A model generated the notes under the pieces. The model was not told where the DNA came from and did no database searches. It was given only the letters and a program-made list of their open reading frames with translations. Below, in pieces: positions 26,184-35,613 of a stretch of DNA of 64,000 bases (its first letter is position 1; each line of letters begins with the position of its first letter). Both the position numbers and the translations under genes were made by a program. Origin of the DNA: Staphylococcus shinii (GTDB taxonomy: Bacteria; Bacillota; Bacilli; Staphylococcales; Staphylococcaceae); NCBI RefSeq assembly GCF_017583065.1, contig NZ_JAGEVL010000005.1:62001-126000 (forward strand), read 5' to 3'.

Positions 26184-26229
26184 AAGGTTGTAAACACAGT
26201 GATGAAATTATATTACTGTGACAACCTTG
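26184..26229. terminator. inverted repeat between gabD and the permease gene
   Basis: CAAGGTTGT and CACAGT (26184-26200) face ACTGTGACAACCTTG (26215-26229). The stem is long but lacks a clear T run on the plus side, so it could attenuate rather than end transcription, or act as an operator for the permease gene. Confidence 0.45.
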
Positions 26230-26274
26230 CCTATATTATTATTTTAATTTGAAGAATGTAATGGGGTATGTTCA

Positions 26275-27675
26275 ATGAAATCACAAAAATCACAGTTTGA
26301 TAAATCAATGAATATTGTTGATGTCTTATTTCTTGCAATCGGTGCCATGCTTGGATGGGGATGGGTCGTGTTATCAGGTGAATGGGTATCAACAGCAGGT
26401 TTTATAGGAAGTATTGTTGCCTTTTTAATAGGAGGCTTTTTAGTAATTGTAATTGGTCTTACATACGCAGAACTTGCTTCTGCAATTCCAGAAACTGGTG
26501 GAGGGTTTGTCTTTGTTAAAAAAGCATTTTCACCAGGTATTGCTTTTATTTCTGGTTGGTCAGTATTATTTGGCTATGTATCAGTGATTACGTTTGAAGC
26601 AGTCGCTTTACCCACAGTAATTGATTATGTTATTCCTTTTCAACATCAAGGATTCATGTGGAATATTGCTGGATGGGACGTGTACTTAACGTGGGTGCTA
26701 ATTGGTTCTGTGGGAAGTATTGTCTTAACATCATTAAATTACTTTGGTGTTAAACCTGCAGCGATAATGCAGACGGTCTTTACAATATTTATTGTTTCAG
26801 TCGGTTTGCTACTCGTTTTTGGTGCTGGATTTAATGGTAATTTCAGTAATTTAAAGCCATTTGAACATGGTGTAGGTGGAACAATGTCCGTGTTGATGAT
26901 GATTCCTTTCCTATTTGTTGGGTTTGATGTTATACCACAGATTGCTGAAGAGGTGAAAGCACCTTCTAAAAAAATTGGTGGTATTTTAATCTTATCTATT
27001 ATTGCATCTGTGATTTTTTATTTACTTATTGTTTTTGGTGTCGCAACAGGATTATCTCCAAAAGCACTTGGCACAAGCAGTCTAGCTACAGCTGATGCAA
27101 TGGTAAATCTTTTTGGGCATAGTGGATTTGGCGTTTTACTCGTACTGGGTGGCGTCGCCGGCATTATTACCAGTTGGAATGCATTTATTATAGGTGGTAG
27201 TAGAATTTTGTATGCTATGGCTAAAAACAAAATGATTCCGCAATGGTTTGCTTATATTCATCCTAAATTCAAAACACCAACACACGGTATTTTATTTTTA
27301 GGCGTACTTGCATTTGTAGCCCCGTTATTAGGAAGACCAGCACTTTCATGGATTGTTAATGCTGGAGGTATTGGGGTCGTATTAGGCTATTTATTAGTAG
27401 CAATTTCATTTTTAAAATTGCGTAAGACACAGCCAGATTTAGAAAGGCCATACCGTATTAGAAATGGTAGAGTTGTAGGTATTATTGCAGTTGTACTTAG
27501 TATTTTGTTTATAATTATTTATCTTCCTGGCATGCCTTCATCACTTGCTTGGCCGGCAGAGTGGTTAATCGTATTAGCATGGTACTTTGTTGCTTTTGTT
27601 CTTTATTTTACTCAAAAGAGAAAGGTGACAACAAACCGACAAGTGCCAATACAAGGTGAAAATCAATCTAATTAG
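26275..27675 (+). CDS. APC-family amino acid permease, possibly for GABA
   Basis: A 466-residue, 12-span permease of the amino acid-polyamine-organocation superfamily. The first span shows AIGAMLGWGWVVLSGEW, in place of the usual GxG(I/V)GxGIF, and the following spans carry ASAIPETGGGFVFVKKAFSP. The ATG at 26275 has only a modest GGGG ribosome site. It lies behind gabD with an inverted repeat in the 170-bp gap and ends at a strong terminator. GABA import is the natural reading of the context but is inferred; the unusual GWGW first span makes cargo prediction unsafe. Confidence 0.8.
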   Translation: MKSQKSQFDKSMNIVDVLFLAIGAMLGWGWVVLSGEWVSTAGFIGSIVAFLIGGFLVIVIGLTYAELASAIPETGGGFVFVKKAFSPGIAFISGWSVLFGYVSVITFEAVALPTVIDYVIPFQHQGFMWNIAGWDVYLTWVLIGSVGSIVLTSLNYFGVKPAAIMQTVFTIFIVSVGLLLVFGAGFNGNFSNLKPFEHGVGGTMSVLMMIPFLFVGFDVIPQIAEEVKAPSKKIGGILILSIIASVIFYLLIVFGVATGLSPKALGTSSLATADAMVNLFGHSGFGVLLVLGGVAGIITSWNAFIIGGSRILYAMAKNKMIPQWFAYIHPKFKTPTHGILFLGVLAFVAPLLGRPALSWIVNAGGIGVVLGYLLVAISFLKLRKTQPDLERPYRIRNGRVVGIIAVVLSILFIIIYLPGMPSSLAWPAEWLIVLAWYFVAFVLYFTQKRKVTTNRQVPIQGENQSN

Positions 27676-27690
27676 CATTGAATAAAAATA

Positions 27691-27743
27691 GGTGACTAGA
27701 TTTCTATAAGCTAGGTTTAAGCAGCGATAGAAATTTAGTCACC
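27691..27743 (+). terminator. terminator of the gab cluster
   Basis: GGTGACTAGATTTCTA (27691-27706) pairs with TAGAAATTTAGTCACC (27728-27743), one G-U pair, followed by TTTTTTC. Confidence 0.88.
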
Positions 27744-27823
27744 TTTTTTCTTTTCACAGAGGAAGCATTGATAATAAATAGATTGTTACTTAGCGCTTAA
27801 TGAATAATATAAAATTATAATCT

Positions 27824-28831
27824 TTAATTAGCTATATTGATACGTTGATCTCCGGGTTTAATCCATTGTTTATTTAAGAAGAATTTATATAACATAAAGC
27901 TGAGGCATGAAGGTAGTAAAATATGGAATACAGCTATCAGTAACCATGTTTGAAGCGAACCACCCATCGTATTAATCGTCATAATTTGACCTATAAAACC
28001 ACTTGTGCCCATCCCTGCGCCTGCAGGATTATTCGTCATCGGGAATAGCGTCGTCATAATTGGTGCAGCAATTGCGCTTGTAAGTGTTGGAGGTAAGAGA
28101 ATCATTGGATTTTTAATAATATTTGGAACTTGTAACATGCTCGTTCCAATACCAATAGACAGTAAGCCGCTCCAACCATTATCTTTATAACTATTGACTG
28201 CAAATCCTACCATTTGGGAAGCGCAACCGATAGTGGCTGCACCAGAAGCTAAGCCACTTAAATCAAGCATCAAAGCAAGCGCTGCGCTAGAAATAGGAGC
28301 TGTTAAGGCTAGGCCAAATATAACGGATACGACTATCCCCATAATCAATGGTTGTTGTTCTGTGCCCACAATAATCACTTTACCTAAACCAGTCATGAAC
28401 TGATTTAAAGCTGGACCACATAGTTTTGCTATTGCACCACCAACTACAATGGTAAGCAAAGGGGTAATGATGATATCAATTTTTGTCTTACCAGCATAAA
28501 TTCTACTTAATTCAACGACAATAAGTGTTGCGATATATGCACCTACAGCACCACCGCCAAATGTGTCATAACCAAGCGTCCCAACGATAACACAAGAAAA
28601 AATAACTAATGGTTTGGCGCCAAGGCCATAAGCTATAGCAACACCGATTGCTGCACCTGTTACGGACATAGCTACCTTGCCTATTTCAGATAAGAAAGAT
28701 AAATTAAGTTGTGGTATTAATGTTTGACTGCCTAATGTTTCTAAAATAAGTCCAATTATTAATGAACCAAATAAGCCAAGTGCCATAAAGCTTAAAGCTT
28801 CAATAACCCATCTATGTAAATGATTTTTCAT
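27824..28831 (-). CDS. stand-alone PTS IIC-like membrane protein (EIIC_2 type)
   Basis: A 335-residue, roughly ten-span protein of the PTS EIIC_2 family (PF13303-like), with glycine/alanine-rich spans such as TIGCASQMVGFAVNSYKDNG and NNPAGAGMGTSGFIGQIMT. Family members are encoded without IIA or IIB partners and are common in Gram-positive bacteria; whether they do phosphotransfer is doubtful. The ATG follows AGGGAG by 9 bp. It has no obvious operon partners: gab genes converge on it and fda lies upstream on the same strand with its own terminator between. The cargo is unknown. Confidence 0.8.
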   Translation of the reverse strand: MKNHLHRWVIEALSFMALGLFGSLIIGLILETLGSQTLIPQLNLSFLSEIGKVAMSVTGAAIGVAIAYGLGAKPLVIFSCVIVGTLGYDTFGGGAVGAYIATLIVVELSRIYAGKTKIDIIITPLLTIVVGGAIAKLCGPALNQFMTGLGKVIIVGTEQQPLIMGIVVSVIFGLALTAPISSAALALMLDLSGLASGAATIGCASQMVGFAVNSYKDNGWSGLLSIGIGTSMLQVPNIIKNPMILLPPTLTSAIAAPIMTTLFPMTNNPAGAGMGTSGFIGQIMTINTMGGSLQTWLLIAVFHILLPSCLSFMLYKFFLNKQWIKPGDQRINIAN

Positions 28832-29224
28832 TAAGTATGCTCCCTATTTTTTAAATAAAGTTATTTTTTAAATTAATATTAGTATATAGATAGTTTTCAG
28901 TATTGGCTAGTTTATTTAGAAATTTATACAGATATTAGTATGTACAAAGAAATAATAAATCGCACTATAATAAGTGAATAGGGGAGTATATATAAATGAC
29001 TTTAGAGTTGATATAAGAATTACAAATGCTTCTAAGAAAGCTTTATGGAATCTGTCATTTCATAAGTTATTATATGTATATGTAACTAAAGCTCACTTAG
29101 TAAATTGAAAGTATTATTGCAATGAAAATTGAGGCTGGGACACAAATATAACGTCCCAGCCTCAGAAAGCTTAATTATTTAATTTATATAGCGATACGTG
29201 TTATGAAACTATAAGAATGGATAC
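28832..29224. other. intergenic region between fda and the IIC gene
   Basis: 393 bp, holding the fda terminator at 29131-29163 and otherwise AT-rich DNA. I see no further gene; the leftward promoter of the IIC gene must lie here. Confidence 0.5.
29131..29163 (-). terminator. terminator of fda, TGGGACA-type element
   Basis: GAGGCTGGGAC (29131-29141) pairs exactly with GTCCCAGCCTC (29153-29163) around ACAAATATAAC. It is one of several hairpins in the window containing TGGGACA. Confidence 0.82.
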
Positions 29225-30115
29225 TTAGTTTTTGTTAACAGAAGCATCATAGATAGATTCAACTGTTTCGCCTAAAATTCTATCGAACTCTTCATCTGAT
29301 TGATTTACATTTAAATCATTGATAAGTGCACGAGAGAAACTTGCTATTAAATCTTTGTTCTGTTTAAGTACTTCATTTGCATGTTCTCTGCTATAACCAC
29401 CAGATAATGCAACGACACGAACAACGTTTGGATGATTAATTAGCGGTTGATATTGGTCTGCCTTAGTAGGGATAGTTACTTTAAGCATTACTAATTGGTC
29501 ATCATTTAATTTATTTAATTCTTCTAAGATAGAATCAGTTAAGTAAGCTTCGATTTCTTCTTTGTTTTCAGCATTAATATTAACTTCAGGTTCAATAATA
29601 GGAACTAAACCTGCAGCAATGATTTGTTTAGCTACTTCAAATTGTTGTTTAACTACTAAATCAATACCATCTTTATTAAGTTCTAAGATATTAGAACGCA
29701 TTTTAGTACCAAAAATTTTATGTTTGTTTGCACGGTTTAATAAGTCGTCTAACTCAGGCATTGGTTTCATTAATTGAACGCCATCTTTTTGTTCATCTAA
29801 ACCTTTATCTATTTTTAAGAATGGTACGATACCTTTATCTGCAAGGTAGTCACCAGTATGTTTACCTTCTACTTCACGATCCATCGTTTGTTCGAAAAGG
29901 ATTGCACCAACAATTTTATCAGAGCTAAATGAAGGCGATGAAACAATACGTGTACGCATGTCATGAACGAGTTTGAACATTTCGTCTTCACTATTGTATT
30001 GATCTTCAGTAACACCATAGTCACTTAACGCTTTAGGTGTACTACCACCACTTTGGTCTAATGCTGCAATGAATCCTTTACCATTTTTTACTTTGTCAAA
30101 TTGTTCTTTATTCAT
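29225..30115 (-). CDS. fda: class I fructose-bisphosphate aldolase
   Basis: A 296-residue aldolase, exactly the size of the staphylococcal class I enzyme. It splits fructose 1,6-bisphosphate into dihydroxyacetone phosphate and glyceraldehyde 3-phosphate through a lysine Schiff base and needs no metal. Landmarks are [36 protein letters not shown] and [16 protein letters not shown] start at ATG 30115, behind AAAGGAGTGG; an in-frame start nine codons earlier has no ribosome site. It is monocistronic and ends at the terminator at 29131. Staphylococci usually also carry a class II aldolase elsewhere. Confidence 0.94.
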   Translation of the reverse strand: MNKEQFDKVKNGKGFIAALDQSGGSTPKALSDYGVTEDQYNSEDEMFKLVHDMRTRIVSSPSFSSDKIVGAILFEQTMDREVEGKHTGDYLADKGIVPFLKIDKGLDEQKDGVQLMKPMPELDDLLNRANKHKIFGTKMRSNILELNKDGIDLVVKQQFEVAKQIIAAGLVPIIEPEVNINAENKEEIEAYLTDSILEELNKLNDDQLVMLKVTIPTKADQYQPLINHPNVVRVVALSGGYSREHANEVLKQNKDLIASFSRALINDLNVNQSDEEFDRILGETVESIYDASVNKN

Positions 30116-30250
30116 TCTTACCACTCCTTTTACTTTATTCAATTAATAGTATGATAAAAAACTGTCTGAAACGCAAGTTGTAGGCACCTTATATAACTAA
30201 ATATAATAAATTTTCTATCTATTATAAAAAATGCGTAATAATAACTGTAA

Positions 30251-30967
30251 CTATTTTGTAACGGATATTAAAAATATAGGCGTTGGGTTATAGAAAGCGT
30301 CCTTTTCATTATAAATACGATGATATACTCCTTCATCAAAGTGTATATGATTAAAACCTAATTCTTTAAGTATTTGAATATCATATTGAGGCCGGGGTTG
30401 GTGATTAATTGAGATGCTCTGCTTAATAGCTTCACTTTCTGCTAGCATGTCTTTACCAAGCGTGTCATGCGCATGGTTTGATCCAATAGATTCATAAGAC
30501 TCAAATGAATCTTTGCCATAATCAGCATCAATATTTATCAATTTACCTTGTGGTTTTAAAACGCGTAACCACTCTTTATAAGCACCTTTTGTATCTGGTA
30601 GGAGCCAAGTTACATTTCTTGAAATAACTATATCAAACGTTTCATCTTCAAAGTTTAGATTTTCAGCATCCATAATTTTAAAGTCTATATTTTGTTTGAA
30701 GTGTTGTGCATTTGCTTTAGCATGTTCTATCATCTCTGGTGAAAGATCTATACCAGTGACTGCTCCTCCATGCTGAGTACATAAGATTGCTAAAAAACCA
30801 GCGCCAGTACCGATATCTAAAATTTTCATGTCTTTATATATAGGGGCGATTTGATTGATTTCATTAATCCAAGTTAATGCATGTTTACTCTCTAATTCTG
30901 CTTGTTTATTTTCGCCAAAAGAGCCAGCACGTTTATCCCAGTAATTAACAATTTGTGATTTCTCCAT
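30251..30967 (-). CDS. class I SAM-dependent methyltransferase
   Basis: A 238-residue protein with the Rossmann methyltransferase motifs in order: I, KILDIGTGAGFLAILC (about residue 50); II, GIDLSPEMIEHAKANA (about 70); acidic FKIMDAENL (about 95); and IVISRNVTWLLPD (about 115). It opens NYWDKRAGSFGE, common in this family. The ATG at 30967 follows AAAGGAG; a longer frame upstream is not supported. No partner genes indicate the substrate. It stands alone between fda and the divergent choline transporter. Confidence 0.82.
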   Translation of the reverse strand: MEKSQIVNYWDKRAGSFGENKQAELESKHALTWINEINQIAPIYKDMKILDIGTGAGFLAILCTQHGGAVTGIDLSPEMIEHAKANAQHFKQNIDFKIMDAENLNFEDETFDIVISRNVTWLLPDTKGAYKEWLRVLKPQGKLINIDADYGKDSFESYESIGSNHAHDTLGKDMLAESEAIKQSISINHQPRPQYDIQILKELGFNHIHFDEGVYHRIYNEKDAFYNPTPIFLISVTK

Positions 30968-31494
30968 TTGTAGTACTCCTTTATTCAATTCAATTATAAA
31001 ATGTCTTACCTTATTATAGAATATTTGTACGAAAAAGTGAGTTAAGACAATTAAAACATTTAAATTTTGCATATTATTACCAATAACGACATTCATTTTA
31101 CCTAATTAAAAATTTCTGATTTTATATTTTTTTGGTATTAAGAATTTTGGATTTTAATAATAATTAATTCTAATTTTTTGAATTCATAGAAAAAAATAAA
31201 AACAAATATTTATGCATTATTTAAGTATAAATATCCAATTATAAAAATTGTAAGATTCATTAATTACGTTAAATTTAAACTTAACACTGTGATTGTGCCA
31301 ATTTTCTTATGATGGAAAGATGTTCATATTATATAATTATTCATATTTTGGTAAAAGTATTTTTGAATGTAATTTGCATTATTATTTAAAGTTCGTTAGG
31401 CTCATGTTTGTGAATTAATATTTTGTTTTGCTAACGTTTATTTATTTTAGCAACTTATACATAATAAGAAAATTAAGTTCAGGGGTGTTCAAAA
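30968..31494. other. intergenic region upstream of cudT
   Basis: 527 bp of AT-rich DNA. It holds a palindromic motif at 31267-31285 that resembles one upstream of cudA. No other gene, terminator or repeat is apparent. Confidence 0.55.
31267..31285. promoter_or_regulatory. CGTTAAAT/ACTTAAC motif upstream of cudT
   Basis: CGTTAAATTTAAACTTAAC resembles the arrangement CGTTAAAT...ATTTAAC...ACTTAAC upstream of cudA at 34012-34038. A shared site for the CudC repressor is a reasonable hypothesis. It lies about 210 bp before the cudT start. Confidence 0.4.
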
Positions 31495-33117
31495 ATGGAA
31501 AAGAATAAAGTCATGGATTGGACGACCTTTATAGGATCATCGATAATTTTACTTATTGCAGTAATTCCTATGATGGTCTTTCCAAAAGCCAGTCAAGACA
31601 TTATTACTAAAATGAATGATGCTGTTTCTAGTACAATAGGTTCTATATATTTACTGATTGGCTTAGTAACGTTGATTTTCGTATTATACATAGCTTTTGG
31701 TAAATATGGCAATGTAACTCTAGGTAAAGCAACAGATAAACCTGAGTTTAATAATTTTAGTTGGGCAGCAATGCTGTTTTGTGCAGGGATTGCTTCTGAT
31801 ATTTTATACTGGGGTATCATTGAATGGGCGTTTTATTATCAAGATCCTCCACACGGAGTTAATGGTATGACAGATAGCGCACTTAATTATGCTACGATGT
31901 ACGGCATGTTCCACTGGGGGCCAATTGCATGGGCGACATTTGTGTTACCGGCACTTTGCATTGGTTATCTTGTATTTGTGAAGAACAAACCAGTTTATAA
32001 AATCAGTCAAACTTTACGTCCTGTATTAAAAGGTCAAACAGATGGTATTGTCGGAAAAATAGTTGATATTGTCTTTATTTTTGGTTTGTTAGGCGGAGCA
32101 GCTACATCATTAGCTTTAGGCGTGCCGATGATTACAGCAGGAATAGAGCGTCTTACAGGAATGGATGGAGATAATATGCTCATGAAGAGCGCTATTTTAT
32201 TAATTATTACAGCTATATTTGCTTATAGTTCTTATTCAGGTTTGAAAAAAGGTATTAAAGTTTTAAGTGATGGAAATGTGATCTTATCATTTATATTACT
32301 TGGATTTGTGTTAGTTGTTGGTCCGACTATATTTATAATGGAAACAACAATCACTGGTATGGGTAACATGTTTAAAAACTTTTTCCAGATGGCAACATGG
32401 ATTGAACCTTTTGGTGGTATAGGGGGACGTGAAGAAACAATGTTCCCTCAAAAATGGACGATATTCTATTGGTCTTGGTGGATAGTTTATGCACCATTTA
32501 TTGGATTATTTATTGCACGTATATCAAGAGGTCGTACACTAAAAGAACTTGTTTTAGGTACATTAATATATGGTACATTAGGCTGTATGTTATTCTTTGG
32601 TATTTTTGGAAATTATGCAGTGTATTTACAAATAAGTGGTCAATTTAATGTTATTGAATTCTTAAATTCACATACTACTGAAGCTACAATAATTGAAGTT
32701 TTACATCATTTGCCGTTTCCAAATTTAGTTATTATTTTATTCTTAATTTCAGCTATTTTATTCTTAGCAACAACATTTGACTCTGGTTCTTATATTTTAG
32801 CTGCAGCATCACAGAAAAAAGTGATTGGCGAACCATTAAAAGCCAATAGATTATATTGGGCATTTGCATTGTGCTTGTTACCATTTGCTTTAATGTTAGT
32901 GGGTGGCGAACGTGCATTAGATGTATTGAAAACAGCTTCTTTATTAGCCAGTGTGCCAGTATTAGTTGTTTTTGTAATGATGATGATATCCTTCTTACGG
33001 ACATTGTCTGAGGACCGACTCAAATTGGAACATCGCGCTGATAAATATAGGGAAGTAGAACGTCGTTCATTAAGAATTACACAAGTGAGAGAGAAAAAAG
33101 AAGACGACAATTTATAA
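31495..33117 (+). CDS. cudT: choline transporter, BCCT family
   Basis: A 540-residue BCCT carrier with about 12 spans. Where betaine carriers have GMGIG it has CAGIASDILYWGIIEWAF, the form associated with choline carriers, and it keeps FYWSWWIVYAPFIGLFIARI. It lies beside cudC, cudA and cudB, the arrangement known in S. xylosus for choline uptake and dehydrogenation. The ATG follows AGGGGTG. It ends at a perfect terminator, after which cudC points the opposite way. Choline import is strongly supported by context; the ion coupling is inferred from the family. Confidence 0.92.
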   Translation: MEKNKVMDWTTFIGSSIILLIAVIPMMVFPKASQDIITKMNDAVSSTIGSIYLLIGLVTLIFVLYIAFGKYGNVTLGKATDKPEFNNFSWAAMLFCAGIASDILYWGIIEWAFYYQDPPHGVNGMTDSALNYATMYGMFHWGPIAWATFVLPALCIGYLVFVKNKPVYKISQTLRPVLKGQTDGIVGKIVDIVFIFGLLGGAATSLALGVPMITAGIERLTGMDGDNMLMKSAILLIITAIFAYSSYSGLKKGIKVLSDGNVILSFILLGFVLVVGPTIFIMETTITGMGNMFKNFFQMATWIEPFGGIGGREETMFPQKWTIFYWSWWIVYAPFIGLFIARISRGRTLKELVLGTLIYGTLGCMLFFGIFGNYAVYLQISGQFNVIEFLNSHTTEATIIEVLHHLPFPNLVIILFLISAILFLATTFDSGSYILAAASQKKVIGEPLKANRLYWAFALCLLPFALMLVGGERALDVLKTASLLASVPVLVVFVMMMISFLRTLSEDRLKLEHRADKYREVERRSLRITQVREKKEDDNL

Positions 33118-33125
33118 AAGGAAAA

Positions 33126-33154
33126 ATAGCTGCCGACAGCATGTCGGCAGCTAT
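33126..33154. terminator. bidirectional terminator between cudT and cudC
   Basis: ATAGCTGCCGACA (33126-33138) and TGTCGGCAGCTAT (33142-33154) form a perfect 13-bp stem with a 3-nt loop, with A5 before and T6 after. Confidence 0.92.
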
Positions 33155-33294
33155 TTTTTATAAGCTTTACTAATTAAATAAAAAGGGAATACCTGTAATA
33201 TTGAACGAGCTTAAAATAAATATATTGAGCAAGAATGAAGGTGAATCATTAACAGAATAAGTAATGTGATCTTTATTATTATAAATCCGAAAAC

Positions 33295-33855
33295 TTAGTC
33301 TTCTCTGTGCGTTTCCTCTGGTATGGGGAAGTATTTAAAGATTTCGCCACTTTCAAGCGCATCACTTAATTGATCTAACCATTCATAATAGGGCAATGTA
33401 TCAACGAGTTGCTGTTTAGTTTCAACTGCTTCACTCTTAGTAGCCTCATCAACGTTTTTATCATTAATGATTTTATCTAACATTGCAACTGAATCATGAA
33501 CTGCTTCAGCGTTAATGACAATTTCTCTCCTCCATTTTCGAGTGAAAAAATTTCTGAAGAAATTAAAGAAATCTTTTTCAGCTATGAAATGCTGTTTTCT
33601 ACTTCCACGTGTAAATTGTTGTTTTACGATATCAAATTCTTGGAGTCTTTTAACGCCAGCACTCATACTCGGCTTACTCATTTGTAATTGTTCGCGCATT
33701 GCGTCCAACGTCATACTATCTTCGAAAAGCATAGTTCCGAATAAATTTCCGACACTTCTATTGATGCCATATAAATCCATTGTCTCACCAATTGCATTGA
33801 TAACAATGTCTTTGGCTTCGTCTAATTGATTTTCAGGGTTATTAGAATGTACCAA
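33295..33855 (-). CDS. cudC: GbsR/CudC-type choline-responsive repressor
   Basis: A 186-residue MarR-like winged-helix protein of the GbsR family (helix-turn-helix about residues 60-95, MTLDAMREQLQMSKPSMSAG). B. subtilis GbsR represses choline uptake and oxidation genes and is relieved by choline. S. xylosus CudC is thought to do the same. It is divergent from cudA. I start at TTG 33855, 8 bp after GGAGG; the GTG three codons earlier overlaps the ribosome site. Candidate operators lie upstream of cudA and cudT. Confidence 0.88.
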   Translation of the reverse strand: MVHSNNPENQLDEAKDIVINAIGETMDLYGINRSVGNLFGTMLFEDSMTLDAMREQLQMSKPSMSAGVKRLQEFDIVKQQFTRGSRKQHFIAEKDFFNFFRNFFTRKWRREIVINAEAVHDSVAMLDKIINDKNVDEATKSEAVETKQQLVDTLPYYEWLDQLSDALESGEIFKYFPIPEETHRED

Positions 33856-33966
33856 TGTGTACACCTCCGATTAAATTTTTTAAGTTCAAGTTAAAAAGGT
33901 CAATTAATCTAAGAATTATAGATATCAGATCATAATTGAAAATGAGTGTGTAATATTTGAACTCGT

Positions 33967-34030
33967 TTGACACCCTTTCAACTACTATGCTAACATAAAA
34001 TCTATAAAATTCGTTAAATAAAAATTTAAC
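33967..34030 (+). promoter_or_regulatory. cudA promoter with palindromic candidate CudC operator
   Basis: TTGACA (33967-33972) and TAACAT (33991-33996) with 18 bp between form the promoter. Just downstream GTTAAAT (34013-34019) and ATTTAAC (34024-34030) are perfect inverted arms separated by AAAA, followed by ACTTAAC. The location past the start suits a roadblock repressor such as GbsR-type CudC. Confidence 0.55.
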
Positions 34031-34052
34031 AAACTTAACGGAGGTAATTTTA

Positions 34053-35546
34053 ATGGAACTTGTAAAAAATTTATCTCGCCGTCAATTTATTGATGGTGAG
34101 TGGGTTGAAAGCTCAAATAAAGAAACAAGAAAAATTATTAATCCATATAATCAAGAAGTGATTTTTGAAGTTGCAGAAGGAACAGCCGATGATAGCGAGC
34201 GTGCAATATTGGCAGCTAGACGCGCATTTGAAGATGGCGAATGGGCTAACGAAACAAGTGAAAATCGTGGTAAGAAAGTGAGAGCAATCTCTGACTTAAT
34301 CGTTAAACATCGTGAAGAATTAGCTAAACTTGAAACGTTAGACACTGGTAAAACGTTAGAAGAATCTTATGCTGATATGGACGATATTGCTAATGTATTT
34401 AATTTCTTTGCTGGACTAGCAGACAAAGATGGTGGTGAAATCATAGATTCACCGATCCCAAATACAGAAAGTAAAGTCATAAAAGAACCAGTTGGTGTTG
34501 TTACGCAAATCACGCCATGGAATTACCCTTTACTTCAAGCATCTTGGAAAATAGCACCTGCATTAGCTTCAGGATGTTCATTAGTTATGAAGCCGAGTGA
34601 AATTACTCCATTAACTACTATTCGTGTATTTGAATTGATGGAAGAAGTTGGCTTCCCACAAGGTGTTATTAACCTTGTACTAGGTAAAGGTTCAGAAGTA
34701 GGCGAGCCCTTATCATCACATAAAGAAGTGGACCTAGTATCATTTACTGGTGGTATTCAAACAGGTAAACACATTATGAAAAATGCGGCAGATCATGTAA
34801 CAAATATTGCTTTAGAATTAGGCGGTAAAAATCCAAATATTATATTTGATGATGCTGATTTTGATTTAGCAGTAGATCAAGCATTGAATGGTGGATTTTT
34901 CCATGCAGGTCAAGTTTGTTCTGCAGGAGCAAGAATTATCGTGCAAAACGATATTAAAGAAAAATTTGAAGCAGCACTTATAGAAAGAATAAAAAATATT
35001 AAATTAGGTAACGGTTTTGACGAAGATACAGAAATGGGACCAGTCATCTCAGCCGAGCACCGTGAAAAAATTGAAAACTATATGGAAGTTGCTAAATCTG
35101 AGAATGCAACGATTGCAATTGGTGGGAAACGCCCTGAACGTGAAGATTTACAAGCTGGTTTCTTCTTTGAACCAACAGTTATTACGGATTGTGATACGTC
35201 AATGCGTATTGTACAAGAAGAAGTGTTTGGACCTGTTGTAACGGTTGAAAGTTTCACAACTGAAGCAGAAGCAATCGAGCTTGCTAACGATTCAATTTAC
35301 GGATTAGCAGGTGGCGTGTTTACAAATGATGTTGGAAAAGCAGAACGCGTAGCAAATAAATTAAAAATGGGTACCGTTTGGATTAACGATTTCCATCCAT
35401 ATTTCGCACAAGCACCATGGGGCGGATATAAACAATCAGGTATTGGTAGAGAGCTTGGTAAAGCAGGATTAGCTGAATATCAAGAAGAAAAGCATATTTT
35501 ACGTAATACCAATCCAGAAACAGTCAATTGGTTCGGTAAAGCATAA
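34053..35546 (+). CDS. cudA: betaine aldehyde dehydrogenase
   Basis: A 497-residue aldehyde dehydrogenase (BetB/GbsA type). Active-site residues are N157 (TPWNYP), E255 (ALELGGKNP) and C289 (HAGQVCSAGARI), with KPSE at 180-183 for NAD binding. It oxidises betaine aldehyde to glycine betaine. The ATG follows AACGGAGG. It is first of a two-gene transcript with cudB, 67 bp apart, divergent from the repressor cudC. Glycine betaine accumulates as osmoprotectant, which fits the betaine carriers elsewhere in the window. Confidence 0.94.
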   Translation: MELVKNLSRRQFIDGEWVESSNKETRKIINPYNQEVIFEVAEGTADDSERAILAARRAFEDGEWANETSENRGKKVRAISDLIVKHREELAKLETLDTGKTLEESYADMDDIANVFNFFAGLADKDGGEIIDSPIPNTESKVIKEPVGVVTQITPWNYPLLQASWKIAPALASGCSLVMKPSEITPLTTIRVFELMEEVGFPQGVINLVLGKGSEVGEPLSSHKEVDLVSFTGGIQTGKHIMKNAADHVTNIALELGGKNPNIIFDDADFDLAVDQALNGGFFHAGQVCSAGARIIVQNDIKEKFEAALIERIKNIKLGNGFDEDTEMGPVISAEHREKIENYMEVAKSENATIAIGGKRPEREDLQAGFFFEPTVITDCDTSMRIVQEEVFGPVVTVESFTTEAEAIELANDSIYGLAGGVFTNDVGKAERVANKLKMGTVWINDFHPYFAQAPWGGYKQSGIGRELGKAGLAEYQEEKHILRNTNPETVNWFGKA

Positions 35547-35613
35547 CTAAATTATAAATATATAAATAGAGAAGGCTAAATAACATTTAATAGATTCAGG
35601 AGGCAGTATAACT

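Noticed and set aside
32790..33110. 106-codon antisense frame opposite cudT
   Set aside because: It lies wholly inside a well-supported transporter gene, has low-complexity composition and no ribosome site or family motif.
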